NCBI GenBank assembly: GCA_030263635.1
Contig: SZPI01000004.1
Span: 1 to 64,000, forward strand
Length of the DNA: 64,000 bases
Reading direction: 5' to 3'
Origin: Flexicrinis sp001567485
Lineage (GTDB): Bacteria; Chloroflexota; Anaerolineae; Aggregatilineales; Phototrophicaceae
Below the pieces are notes generated by a model. It did no database searches and had not been told where the DNA came from. It saw nothing but the letters and a program-made list of their open reading frames with translations. The position numbers were made by a program, and so were the translations under genes. Every line of letters starts with the position of its first letter. Within the stretch, counting starts at the first letter, position 1. Positions 50,699-59,664 of the stretch are shown one piece after another.

Positions 50699-51679
50699 TT
50701 GATCCGGTATGTGCGCGGTGTTTCCGATCCGTCGATCTATCACGGCTTCAACCGCAGGCCGCCTTACTTCGAGGGCTGGTACTTCAAGCAGGTCAGCGCT
50801 GATAGACGTCAGCGGTGGGCGATCATTCCGGGCGTGTTCCGGGCTGAAGACTCATCCAAGGATCACGCCTTCGTGCAAGTCCTAGACGGCGTCACCGGTC
50901 ACGCCTCGTACCATGAGTATCCGGTCGACACGTTCTGGGCGGATCGCATACGTTTCGACATCCGGATAGGCCCCAACCGCTTCAGCCGGACATCGCTGGC
51001 CGTCGATCTCTCTGGCGAGCGTACCGTATCCGGGGCGTTGGAGTATGCCGAGCACACCGGCCTGCCGTGGAGCGTGCTGCGGCCCGGAATTATGGGGCCG
51101 TTCGCCTATATCCCATCTATGGAGTGCTATCACGCGATCGTCAGCATGGATAACCGTGTTCGTGGCTCGCTTGTGATTGGCGGGGCCGTGGTCGACTTCT
51201 CCGGCGGGATCGGTTATCAAGAGAAGGACTGGGGGACGAATTTTCCGTCCGCATACGTCTGGCAGCAGAGTAATCACTTCAGCACGCCCGGCACGTCCCT
51301 GAGCGCGTCAATCGCTCGCATCCCCCTATGGGGCCTGAACTTTCCGGGTTTCATCGTGGCGTTATGGCATCACGGACGGCATTATCGTTGGGGGACGTAT
51401 ACCGGCGCGACGGTCACGCGGTTGATCGTGCGCGACGATGTTGTGGAGTGGAGTGTGCGTGACCGCCGTTACGTGCTGGAAATGATTTCGCAGCGTGCCA
51501 AAGGCGGCTTGCTGAAGGCGCCGATACGCACCGAGATGCACCGGCGTGTGGACGAGACGATGAACGCGTTGATCCATGTTCGGCTAATCGGGCGCGACGG
51601 AACGGTCATCCTTGATGATACCGCCGACTGCGCCGCGCTGGAGGTCAACGGCGAGATTCACAGGCTGGTGACGGCATGA
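50699..51679 (+). CDS. tocopherol-cyclase-like (CrtC/lipocalin-related) protein
   Basis: 326 residues, TTG start with AGAGGA about 8 bases upstream. The N-terminal PPYFEGWYFKQV and the central GGIGYQEKDWGTNFPSAYVW match the tocopherol cyclase family (Vte1-like, PF14249 by recollection), a beta-barrel fold related to CrtC hydratases and lipocalins. No tocopherol pathway genes are present, so a role on a carotenoid or other isoprenoid substrate is likelier. Its stop overlaps the next start as ATGA. Confidence 0.75.
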   Translation: MIRYVRGVSDPSIYHGFNRRPPYFEGWYFKQVSADRRQRWAIIPGVFRAEDSSKDHAFVQVLDGVTGHASYHEYPVDTFWADRIRFDIRIGPNRFSRTSLAVDLSGERTVSGALEYAEHTGLPWSVLRPGIMGPFAYIPSMECYHAIVSMDNRVRGSLVIGGAVVDFSGGIGYQEKDWGTNFPSAYVWQQSNHFSTPGTSLSASIARIPLWGLNFPGFIVALWHHGRHYRWGTYTGATVTRLIVRDDVVEWSVRDRRYVLEMISQRAKGGLLKAPIRTEMHRRVDETMNALIHVRLIGRDGTVILDDTADCAALEVNGEIHRLVTA

Positions 51680-52449
51680 CGGCGGACATCGGCGCGGCGC
51701 GGATTCGGATGTCACCGGTTATGGCTGCGGTTGGCGCGTGGGTGCTGTCGATGATCGCGCTGCCGATTGCACGCTGGGTATTTGGCGACAGCGTCATCCC
51801 GGCGATGACGACGGTGAGCGCCTTGTTTCAGGTCTCGGCGGTGTTGATCGCGCTCCGGACGACGTGGTCTACCGCGCGTGTCGCGGCAGTGTTCGCCGTC
51901 GTGGCGATCCTGACATTTGGCGCGGAATGGCTTGGCTCGACGACCGGCATTCCCTTTGGCGACTACGCTTACACGGATGGCCTTCAGCCCCAGATCGCGG
52001 GCGTGCCGCTTCTCATCCCGTTCGCGTGGATGATGATGTTGGGGCCGTCGTGGGCTGTCGCACAGCGGGTGACGGCCTCGCTTCCGGCCGGTTTTCTGCG
52101 CGGCGCGGCGTTCGCCGGCGTGAGCGGCGCGGCGATGGCGGCGTGGGATCTTTACCTCGATCCGCAGATGGTGGCGTGGGGGTTCTGGCGGTGGGCGGAG
52201 CCGGTGGGCTACTTCGGCGTGCCGTGGGTTAATTTTGCGGGGTGGTTCATCGTGGCGGCCCTCGTGACCGCGATAGTTCGGCCCCTGCCCGTCGCGGCGC
52301 CGCCGCTGCTCGTGATCTATGCGGTTGTGTGGATCTTTCAGGCGATCGGTATGGTGGTGTTCTGGGGGCTGGGCGGGCCGGCGCTGTTCGGGTTCGCCGC
52401 GATGGGGCTGTTACTGGCGCTCGGTATTCGTGGGGGCGGCCGGCTGTGA
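51676..52449 (+). CDS. cruF: carotenoid 1,2-hydratase-type membrane protein, CruF family
   Basis: 257 residues, seven or eight hydrophobic helices. The family region LTFGAEWLGSTTGIPFGDYA and then AGVPLLIPFAWMMM, AWDLYLDPQMV and PWVNFAGWF are characteristic of CruF/DUF422 proteins, which hydrate the psi end of gamma-carotene or related carotenoids. The hydroxyl it makes is the acceptor for the glycosyltransferase two genes later. Overlaps both neighbours by 4 bases (ATGA, GTGA). Confidence 0.85.
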   Translation: MTADIGAARIRMSPVMAAVGAWVLSMIALPIARWVFGDSVIPAMTTVSALFQVSAVLIALRTTWSTARVAAVFAVVAILTFGAEWLGSTTGIPFGDYAYTDGLQPQIAGVPLLIPFAWMMMLGPSWAVAQRVTASLPAGFLRGAAFAGVSGAAMAAWDLYLDPQMVAWGFWRWAEPVGYFGVPWVNFAGWFIVAALVTAIVRPLPVAAPPLLVIYAVVWIFQAIGMVVFWGLGGPALFGFAAMGLLLALGIRGGGRL

Positions 52450-53045
52450 ACGGCCTCGTATTCGCTGTGTTCGGATTCCTGTGCGGCGCGCTTCCCCTCG
52501 CCGTATGGCTGGGACGCGCCGCCCTGCGCCGTGACATCCGCGAAGTTGGCGATCGCAACCCCGGCGCGCTCAATGTGGCCCGGGCTGGCGGGCTGGCGTG
52601 GGGAGGGCTTGCGATTGTGCTGGAGGTGTCCAAAGGCGCGCTTCCGGTCGGTATTGCCGCGCAGGTTGTGGGGTTATCGGGGTGGCAGCTTGTGCTCGCG
52701 GCGATTGCCCCGGTGCTTGGTCATGCCTATTCGCCGTTTCTAGGGTTTCGGGGCGGTAAGGCGGTTGCTGTGTCGCTGGGGATTTGGATCGGGCTTACTG
52801 TGTGGATCGTGCCGGCGGTGGGCGTGCCTTCGCTGATCGTCTACACGCTGTTCACGACCGCGAGCGGGTGGGCGGTTATGCTCACGATGGGCAACGTCGT
52901 GCTGCTGTTTCTGTTCATTGATGTGCGTTGGGAGTGGTGGATTGTGCTGGCTGTGAACATCGTCGTGTTTGGCGTCAAGCATGCGCTGGAACTTCAAGAG
53001 CCGCTGCGGTTCACCACGCCCAACAAGCGTTTGTGTAAGGGCTGA
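52446..53045 (+). CDS. PlsY-like acyltransferase, divergent
   Basis: 199 residues, GTG start coupled to cruF (GTGA). Two PlsY motifs are recognisable: VGDRNPGALNVARAGG (usual VGSGNxGATNV) and GHAYSPFLGFRGGKAVA (usual GHxFPVFLxFKGGKGVA). The first motif's usual Ser-Pro (SxPT/S) and the last motif (HRxNIxRL) are not conserved; the end reads KHALELQEPLRF. Canonical PlsY moves an acyl group from acyl-phosphate to glycerol-3-phosphate. The divergence and location suggest another acceptor, perhaps a carotenoid glycoside. Confidence 0.8.
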   Translation: MNGLVFAVFGFLCGALPLAVWLGRAALRRDIREVGDRNPGALNVARAGGLAWGGLAIVLEVSKGALPVGIAAQVVGLSGWQLVLAAIAPVLGHAYSPFLGFRGGKAVAVSLGIWIGLTVWIVPAVGVPSLIVYTLFTTASGWAVMLTMGNVVLLFLFIDVRWEWWIVLAVNIVVFGVKHALELQEPLRFTTPNKRLCKG

Positions 53046-53051
53046 ACGGCC

Positions 53052-54146
53052 GTGATCCTTCTTGCTGTTTCGGCGGCCGTCCTGCTGGTGATCGCCGTCG
53101 TGATGCTGACCAATGTCGTGTTGTTCCCGCGTCTGCACGCCGCGGGGCTGGCTGAGGATCTGCGCGGTATCTCGATCCTGATCCCCGCGCGAAATGAGGA
53201 GAATCGGCTGGGGCATACGCTGGCGAACCTCGTTTCACAGACTTCGCCTGATGTCGAAATTATCGTGCTTGACGACCGTTCCACTGACCGTACTGTGGCA
53301 GTCGCGCGGATGTTCGCGCCACGCGTCAGGGTGATAAGCGGGACGCCGCCCCCTGCGGGATGGGCCGGCAAGAACTGGGCGTGTCAGCAGTTGGCCGACG
53401 TGGCGTGTGGTGATGTCCTCGTGTTCACCGATGCCGATGTACAGTGGAACGCCGGTGCGCTTGCCGCTACATTGGCCGAGTTCCGGCGGACGCGCGCCGA
53501 TCTGCTCAGTGTATGGCCGACCCAGATCACCGTCACATGGGCCGAACGGCTGGTCGTCCCCCTCGTTGCGCTGGCGGTCTTTGGCTATCTGCCGGTTTTC
53601 GCCGTGCATCACATCCCACTGCCTGCGTTTGCCGCCGCGAACGGCCAGTGTATGGTGTGGCGGCGCGCCGCATATGCCCGCGCTGGCGGCCATCACGCGA
53701 TCAAGGGGACGGTGCTGGATGATGTCCTGTTGGCCCGCCGGGTTAAGCAAGCCCACCTGCGTCTGCGCAACGCCGACGGCGCCGGATGGGTCGCCTGCCG
53801 GATGTATGAGGACTGGGACTCGGTTCGGCGGGGGTTTGCCAAGAATATCCTCGCTGGTTTTGGCGGCGCGATCCCGCTGATTGGCAGCATCGTGTTTCAC
53901 TGGATCGTGTACTGGTGGCCGTGGCTGTGGTTGTTCGTCGGGAACGATGCTGCGGCGGCGCTCATCACGATTGGCGCGGGGATCGCGATGCGGATGGTGT
54001 CCGCCGCCGCGACCCGGCAGCGGGCGCGCGATGCACTGTGGATGCCGTTCTCCGTCGGCCTGATGACTCTGATCGCGTTTCAGGCGCTGTACTGGCATGC
54101 TGCGCACGGCGGGCCGGAGTGGAAGGGGCGTCGGGTTGCTGCGTAG
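53052..54146 (+). CDS. membrane GT2 glycosyltransferase, CruG-like
   Basis: 364 residues, GTG start. An N-terminal membrane helix is followed by a GT-A domain: ISILIPARNEENRLGHTL, IVLDDRSTDRT, the metal-binding VFTDADVQW, and the catalytic region GTVLDDVLLARRVK, then C-terminal membrane helices (PLIGSIVFHWIVYWWPWLWL). The arrangement matches CruG/HpnB-like transferases that glycosylate hydroxycarotenoids. The cruF neighbourhood supports a carotenoid acceptor. The 3' end overlaps the crtI start by 11 bases. Confidence 0.82.
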   Translation: MILLAVSAAVLLVIAVVMLTNVVLFPRLHAAGLAEDLRGISILIPARNEENRLGHTLANLVSQTSPDVEIIVLDDRSTDRTVAVARMFAPRVRVISGTPPPAGWAGKNWACQQLADVACGDVLVFTDADVQWNAGALAATLAEFRRTRADLLSVWPTQITVTWAERLVVPLVALAVFGYLPVFAVHHIPLPAFAAANGQCMVWRRAAYARAGGHHAIKGTVLDDVLLARRVKQAHLRLRNADGAGWVACRMYEDWDSVRRGFAKNILAGFGGAIPLIGSIVFHWIVYWWPWLWLFVGNDAAAALITIGAGIAMRMVSAAATRQRARDALWMPFSVGLMTLIAFQALYWHAAHGGPEWKGRRVAA

Positions 54147-55635
54147 CCGGGGCACGCTTGGACGGCGAATCGTCGTGATTGGCGCGGGCATGGGCGGGCT
54201 GAGCGCTGCGATCCGCCTGCGCGCGGCGGGCTGTGACGTGACCGTGCTTGAGAAGAACCCGATGATCGGCGGAAAGCTCAGCCAGCTCTCGCAAGACGGC
54301 TTCCGGTGGGACACCGGCCCGTCGGTGATTACCATGCGGCCGGTGTTCGAGGACGTGTTCCACGCGGCCGGCAGGTCGCTCGATGACTACGTTTCCCTCA
54401 TACCGGTCGAGCCGATGACGCGTTACTTCTGGCCTGACGGTATCCAGCTTGACGTGACCGCCGATGCCGGACGGTTGAGCGCCGAACTGGAGCGCCGGTT
54501 TCCAGGGGATGGCGACGGATACCGCCGCTACCTCGACTATGCCGCCGAAATCTACCGCGTCACCGGGCCGGTATTCATCTACTCCGATCCGCCGCGCCTG
54601 TCGAGTTTCCTACGCGTGCCAATGCGCGACTGGCTCAAGGCGGATCCCTTCCGCACGATGAGCGGCGCGATTGACTCGTTTGTGACAGCCCCCCAACTGC
54701 GCCAACTTCTGGGGCGGTTCGCGACCTACGTGGGCGGAAGTCCGTACTTGGCTCCGGCTACGCTTAATGTGATCGCGGCGGTCGAACTGATTGATGGCGT
54801 GTGGTATCCGCGAGGTGGGGTATACGCGCTCGGTGAGGCGTTCCGGCGGCTGGCCGTCGACTCGGGCGTCGACGTTCGCACGGATTCGGATGTGCGCCGC
54901 ATCGTCATTGATGGGGGACGTGCGCGCGGTGTCGAGCTGGCGGATGGAACTATGCTGCCCGCCGATGCGGTGGTGTCGAACGTCGACATTACCACGACGT
55001 ACCGGAACCTGCTTGCGGATACCCCTTCCGCGCGCAAGACCTACAAGCGACTAGCGCGCCAAGAGCCGTCGTGCAGCGGGTTTGTGCTGCTGCTGGGCAT
55101 CGACCGCGAGACGCCAGAACTGGCCCACCATAACGTGTTGTTCAGCGCCGACTATCGCCGTGAGTTCGACCAGATTTTCAGCCAGCACCGGCCGGCTGAC
55201 GATCCAACCGTATACATCGCGATCACCAGCAAGACGGATCCGGATCATGCGCCAGCGGGTATGGAGAATTGGTTTGTGCTGGTCAATGCGCCAGCGCTGG
55301 ATTCGTCGTTCGACTGGCGTACGCACGCCCCAGCGTATCGCGACCGTGTGCTGGACGTGATCGAACGATTCGGGTTTGCCGTCCGTCCGCACATCGTCAG
55401 CGAGACGATACTTACACCGCTTGATCTGCAAACGGCGAGCGGGGCCTATCGCGGGGCGTTGTACGGCGCGTCGGCCAACAGCAGATGGGCCACGTTTCGC
55501 CGGCCGCATAACCGCAGCGGCGACGTTCCGGGGCTGTACTTCGCGGGGGGGACGACGCATCCCGGCGGTGGTGTCCCGATGGTCACGCTGTCCGGGAAGG
55601 CAGCGGCCGGTATGGTACTGGACGACCTGTCGTGA
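54136..55635 (+). CDS. crtI: phytoene desaturase (CrtI family)
   Basis: A 499-residue FAD enzyme introducing double bonds into phytoene to give lycopene or a near relative. N-terminal IVVIGAGMGGLSAAIRL and VLEKNPMIGGK bind FAD; DTGPSVITM follows; the C-terminal signature is GLYFAGGTTHPGGGVPMV. The TTG at 54136 is chosen because AAGGGG lies 7 bases upstream and the length then matches the family. It could alternatively be a CrtO/CrtN-type paralogue, but as the only desaturase in the operon CrtI is most likely. Confidence 0.88.
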   Translation: MLRSRGTLGRRIVVIGAGMGGLSAAIRLRAAGCDVTVLEKNPMIGGKLSQLSQDGFRWDTGPSVITMRPVFEDVFHAAGRSLDDYVSLIPVEPMTRYFWPDGIQLDVTADAGRLSAELERRFPGDGDGYRRYLDYAAEIYRVTGPVFIYSDPPRLSSFLRVPMRDWLKADPFRTMSGAIDSFVTAPQLRQLLGRFATYVGGSPYLAPATLNVIAAVELIDGVWYPRGGVYALGEAFRRLAVDSGVDVRTDSDVRRIVIDGGRARGVELADGTMLPADAVVSNVDITTTYRNLLADTPSARKTYKRLARQEPSCSGFVLLLGIDRETPELAHHNVLFSADYRREFDQIFSQHRPADDPTVYIAITSKTDPDHAPAGMENWFVLVNAPALDSSFDWRTHAPAYRDRVLDVIERFGFAVRPHIVSETILTPLDLQTASGAYRGALYGASANSRWATFRRPHNRSGDVPGLYFAGGTTHPGGGVPMVTLSGKAAAGMVLDDLS

Positions 55636-56552
55636 AGTGCTTCTACGCCGACGGATTCGTGCTTCCGCTGCCTGCGGGCCATCGGTTCCCGATGCGCAAG
55701 TACAGCCGCCTGCGTGAACGCCTGCTTGAGCAGGGCATCGTGCGGCCGGAGGACTTCGTCGTGCCAACGCCCGCTTCCGACGCCGAAATCCTGCGCTGCC
55801 ACGACAGCGCGTACCTTGACAAGCTTATACACGGCCGGCTCAGCGACGCCGAGCAGCGGCGTATTGGCTTCCCGTGGTCACCGCAGATGGTCGAGCGCTC
55901 GCGCCGGTCTGTGGGAGCGACCCTGATGGCGGCGCGAACGGCGTTGGGTGGGGCAGGGATCGCGGCCAACCTCGCAGGGGGCACGCATCACGCCTGCCGC
56001 GATCACGGTGAAGGCTTCTGCGTGTTTAACGACGCTGCAATCGCCGCTCGCGCCATGCAAGCGGAGGGGCTTGCGCAGCGTGTGATCGTCATCGACGTCG
56101 ACGTACATCAAGGTAACGGGACGGCCGAGATTACCGCGGGTGATTCGAGCATATTCACCTTCTCGGTTCACGGCGAAAAGAACTTCCCGCTGCGCAAAGT
56201 CCCCGGCGATCTCGATATCGGCCTCCATGAGTCGATCACCGACGACGAGTATCTGGACGTGGTGGCGGAAGGAACGCGGCGGGCGATTGCGATGTCCAGC
56301 GCGGATTTCGCGGTCTACATCGCGGGCGCTGATCCGTACGAAGGTGATCGGCTGGGAAAACTGAAGATCTCGAAGCAGGCGCTTTCCCAGCGCGACGCAC
56401 TTGTATTAGACTTATGTGCACAGCATGGTATTCCGGTAGCCGTTGCGATGGGAGGCGGCTACGCGCCAGACGTGGAAGACATCGTCGATATTCATCTCGC
56501 AACGATTCAAATCGCCAGTGAGAGAGCACGCCTTTGGACAGCGCACAGCTAG
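55632..56552 (+). CDS. histone-deacetylase-family (AcuC/HDAC-like) amidohydrolase
   Basis: A 306-residue zinc amidohydrolase of the arginase/deacetylase superfamily. Catalytic and metal motifs are intact: GGTHHACRDHG (His pair), VIDVDVHQGNGT (Asp/His zinc ligands), and GADPYEGDRLG (third ligand). Substrates may be acetyl-lysine, acetylpolyamines or other acyl amides. GTG start coupled to the crtI stop (GTGA). A role in the carotenoid pathway is not obvious. Confidence 0.88.
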   Translation: MKCFYADGFVLPLPAGHRFPMRKYSRLRERLLEQGIVRPEDFVVPTPASDAEILRCHDSAYLDKLIHGRLSDAEQRRIGFPWSPQMVERSRRSVGATLMAARTALGGAGIAANLAGGTHHACRDHGEGFCVFNDAAIAARAMQAEGLAQRVIVIDVDVHQGNGTAEITAGDSSIFTFSVHGEKNFPLRKVPGDLDIGLHESITDDEYLDVVAEGTRRAIAMSSADFAVYIAGADPYEGDRLGKLKISKQALSQRDALVLDLCAQHGIPVAVAMGGGYAPDVEDIVDIHLATIQIASERARLWTAHS

Positions 56553-57394
56553 ACACGATCCGTCAATCGCTGCGCAAGCAGTTGAACGCCATTGTCAACG
56601 TGCAGGCGTGTTACACGCCACCTCATACGTCACAGATCATCGTTCATACATGGACGGGGGTCGTCATCCATATTCAGATCGTGACGGCGCCCATGAAAAC
56701 CCGGTCGATTCGCCACATGGTGCAAGAGGCGACAGATTCGGGGATCGGCTCGTTGTTCATCCTCGACCGCCAACTGCTCCCCGCTCCGGATATCCGGCTG
56801 ACGGTTCCGGAATGGCTGATGGCGATTCACGTATTGGCCCACGAGCGCATCTACTGCGTAAGTGTTGGAGATCGCGGCGTAGTGATCGAGCAGCTTCACT
56901 TCGAGCCGATTGGCGCGACCGGTGATATGGCCGCACGCTACGGCCCTGCCGTCAAGCTGGAGCGCCTGCGGTATCTGCGCACAATCGTCAAGCCGCGTTA
57001 TATCCGGGGCGAATGGCAGATCGCGGACTTCGGAGTCGATGCGTTCTGGAAGGATCCGTACGAAGCCCGGCACACATCTGCCGGCGCGCACTACTACCGG
57101 CCTGACCCGCGCGAGTATCAGTGGAAGTCGTGGAGCAGCACGGGGTGGGATCAACCGTCGACTCAGGATATCCCACGGCCTGTGATGCCAGCGCGTGACC
57201 GCATCACCACGGCCTACGAACTGCTCAACCTTGAGCGCGGCGCGACTAAGGAAGAAGTGAGCGCGGCATACCGGCGTTTGGCGTTGGACTATCATCCAGA
57301 CACCAGCACGCTTCCTTCCGCGGAGGCAGAAGCGAAGTTCCGCGCATTAAGCGAGGCGTACGAGGCGATCCAGCGCGCCAACCGCTGGAAGTAG
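56534..57394 (+). CDS. protein with unknown N-terminal region and C-terminal J domain
   Basis: 286 residues, TTG start overlapping the deacetylase gene by 19 bases. The last ~65 residues are a J domain (TAYELLNLERGATKEEVSAA, then the HPD of LDYHPDTST) that would recruit a DnaK. The first ~200 residues lack Gly/Phe or zinc-finger regions of true DnaJ and match no family I recognise; they contain beta-rich segments (IIVHTWTGVVIHIQIVTAP). It is a specialised co-chaperone, last in the carotenoid operon. The start codon is uncertain. Confidence 0.72.
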   Translation: MDSAQLDTIRQSLRKQLNAIVNVQACYTPPHTSQIIVHTWTGVVIHIQIVTAPMKTRSIRHMVQEATDSGIGSLFILDRQLLPAPDIRLTVPEWLMAIHVLAHERIYCVSVGDRGVVIEQLHFEPIGATGDMAARYGPAVKLERLRYLRTIVKPRYIRGEWQIADFGVDAFWKDPYEARHTSAGAHYYRPDPREYQWKSWSSTGWDQPSTQDIPRPVMPARDRITTAYELLNLERGATKEEVSAAYRRLALDYHPDTSTLPSAEAEAKFRALSEAYEAIQRANRWK

Positions 57395-57400
57395 AATGCA

Positions 57401-57430
57401 AACGGCCCCGATCGAACTGTCGGGGCCGTT
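57401..57430. terminator. bidirectional terminator closing the carotenoid operon
   Basis: Perfect 11-bp stem, AACGGCCCCGA (57401-57411) with TCGGGGCCGTT (57420-57430). It lies between convergent genes and serves the pyrophosphatase as well. Confidence 0.82.
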
Positions 57431-57451
57431 CGTGTTCTGAGATCGAATCCG

Positions 57452-59557
57452 CTAGACGGCCAAGAACGGTGCGATCACCAGCGACACAATCGCCACCAGC
57501 TTGAGCAGGATGTTGAGCGAAGGGCCAGAGGTATCCTTGAACGGATCGCCGACGGTGTCACCGACCACGGCGGCCTTGTGCGGATCGCTCTTCTTCCCGC
57601 CGAAGTTGCCGCGTTCGATGTACTTCTTGGCATTGTCCCACGCGCCGCCGGCGTTCGCCATCATCACCGCGAGCATGAAGCCGGTGATGAGCGAGCCGAG
57701 CAGCACGCCGATCAGCGTTTCCGTGCCGATGAACGCTGCGAACTGCGTGCCGCGTGCCAAGCGTGCGCCAAGCGCCACGAGCACCGGCACAGCGACGGCG
57801 ATCACACCGGGCAGGATCATCTGGCGAATAGCGCTGTCGGTGCTGATCGCGACGCACTTTTCGTAATCCGGTTCCGCCTTGCCTTCCATCAGGCCGGGGA
57901 TTTCCTTGAACTGGCGGCGGACTTCCTGCACGATTCCACCCGCGGCCTTGCCGACGGCGACCATTGTCAGCGCGCTGAAGACGAACGGCAGCAGGCCGCC
58001 GATGAACAGGCCGGTAATCAGGCGCGGGTCGATGACGCTGACCATGAACGCGTTCGGGTCGGTCGTGATGTCCATCTCGCCGGTGATGACCTGAATGAAC
58101 GCGGCGGTGAGCGCGAGCGCCGTCATTGCGGCGGAGCCAATGGCGAAGCCCTTGCCGGTCGCGGCCGTGGTGTTACCGAGGCTGTCGAGGGCGTCGGTGC
58201 GTTCGCGCACGTTCTCGCCCAGTTCCGCCATCTCCGCGATTCCGCCCGCGTTGTCGGCAACCGGGCCGTAAGCATCGGTCGCCAGTGTGATGCCCAACGT
58301 CGCCAGCATGCCGACTGCGGCCATCGCGATGCCGTACAGCCCACCGAAGCCGAAGGCGACTAGAGTCGCAGCGACCACGACAAGCACCGGCGCCATTGTG
58401 GACTGCATGCCGAGCGCGATTCCGCGAATGATGACGATACCGGGGCCGCTCTGCGCCGACTCGCTGAGTTCGAGTGTGGGACTGTACGTGTCGGACGTGA
58501 AGATCTCGGTGAAGTAGCCGATCAAGACGCCGGCTACCAGACCGCTGAGAGTCGCCACGATGATGCCGCCCGCCTCGCTGCCGAGGGTGAGCACGCCGAG
58601 GATAATCACGGCGATAGCCACGCCCCCGCTGGCCGCATACACGCCGCGCCGCAGGCTGGCGAGCAGATCGCGTTGAGTCGCGCCTTCTTGAGTCTTGACG
58701 AGGAACGTGCTGCCAATTGAAATCAGCAGGCCGAACGCCGCTACGAGCAGGGGAAACGCCAGCTTTGCCGGGTTGCCCGCGCCTGCGGCGGCCGCGGCCA
58801 GCGCCATCGTCGCGATGATAGAGCTGGCATAGCTCTCGAACAGATCGGCCCCCATGCCGGCCACATCACCGACGTTGTCGCCGACGTTATCTGCGATTAC
58901 GGCCGGGTTGCGCGGGTCGTCTTCCGGGATGCCAGCCTCCGTCTTGCCGACCAGATCCGCGCCGACATCCGCTGCCTTGGTGAAGATGCCGCCGCCGACG
59001 CGAGCGAAGATCGCGATGGAGGTCGCGCCGAAGCTGAAGCCAGCAAGCGCGTTCACCGCGTTGACAGGATCAATGGCCGTGAAGATGATGAACAGCAGCG
59101 CGATGCCGAACAGCGCCAAACCGACCACCATCGTGCCCATGACACTGCCGCTCGCGAAGGCTACGCGCAAGCCTTGATTGAGGCTGTTCGACGCCGCTTG
59201 TGCAGTACGGACGTTGGCGCGAACGGCAATATACATGCCGAAAAAGCCGGTCAACCCCGACGCGATTGCGCCCGCAAGGTACGCAAATGGAGTCAGCGCC
59301 GTCATGCCGCCATCCCCGTCGATGAAGCTGAGCAGCATCAGTACCACGAAAACGATGATGACGAGGATGCCGACCGAGCGCAGTTCGCGCTGCAGGAATG
59401 CTTGTGCGCCGCGCTGGATATAGCCCGCGATCCGGGTCATCTTCTCATTGCCAGCCGGTTGTGCGAGGATCCACCGCCGCTGATAGACGGCGAACCCGAT
59501 GCCGATAACTGCCGCAATCAGCGTCAGCCATTGGGCGTTGTGTGCTAAGAAATCCAT
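57452..59557 (-). CDS. hppA: membrane-bound ion-translocating pyrophosphatase
   Basis: A 701-residue multi-helix pump using pyrophosphate to move H+ or Na+. Substrate-binding motifs are DVGADLVGKTEAGIPEDDPR, DNVGDNVGDVAGMGADLFES and VGDTVGDPFKDTSGPSL. The K+-dependence determinant region reads GNTTAATGKGFAIGSA, with Ala where K+-independent enzymes have Lys, so a K+-dependent type is predicted. H+ versus Na+ specificity cannot be read with confidence. The ATG at 59557 follows GAGGG closely; a 13-residue extension is unsupported. Confidence 0.94.
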   Translation of the reverse strand: MDFLAHNAQWLTLIAAVIGIGFAVYQRRWILAQPAGNEKMTRIAGYIQRGAQAFLQRELRSVGILVIIVFVVLMLLSFIDGDGGMTALTPFAYLAGAIASGLTGFFGMYIAVRANVRTAQAASNSLNQGLRVAFASGSVMGTMVVGLALFGIALLFIIFTAIDPVNAVNALAGFSFGATSIAIFARVGGGIFTKAADVGADLVGKTEAGIPEDDPRNPAVIADNVGDNVGDVAGMGADLFESYASSIIATMALAAAAAGAGNPAKLAFPLLVAAFGLLISIGSTFLVKTQEGATQRDLLASLRRGVYAASGGVAIAVIILGVLTLGSEAGGIIVATLSGLVAGVLIGYFTEIFTSDTYSPTLELSESAQSGPGIVIIRGIALGMQSTMAPVLVVVAATLVAFGFGGLYGIAMAAVGMLATLGITLATDAYGPVADNAGGIAEMAELGENVRERTDALDSLGNTTAATGKGFAIGSAAMTALALTAAFIQVITGEMDITTDPNAFMVSVIDPRLITGLFIGGLLPFVFSALTMVAVGKAAGGIVQEVRRQFKEIPGLMEGKAEPDYEKCVAISTDSAIRQMILPGVIAVAVPVLVALGARLARGTQFAAFIGTETLIGVLLGSLITGFMLAVMMANAGGAWDNAKKYIERGNFGGKKSDPHKAAVVGDTVGDPFKDTSGPSLNILLKLVAIVSLVIAPFLAV

Positions 59558-59664
59558 GTTCCCTCTCGCAAATGACTCAACGTTAAGACCGGTCACATGA
59601 GGCGAATGGTACCTGAAATTGACACATTAGCAATAACCGGATCGAGATAAGCCCGTCGGTTGCG

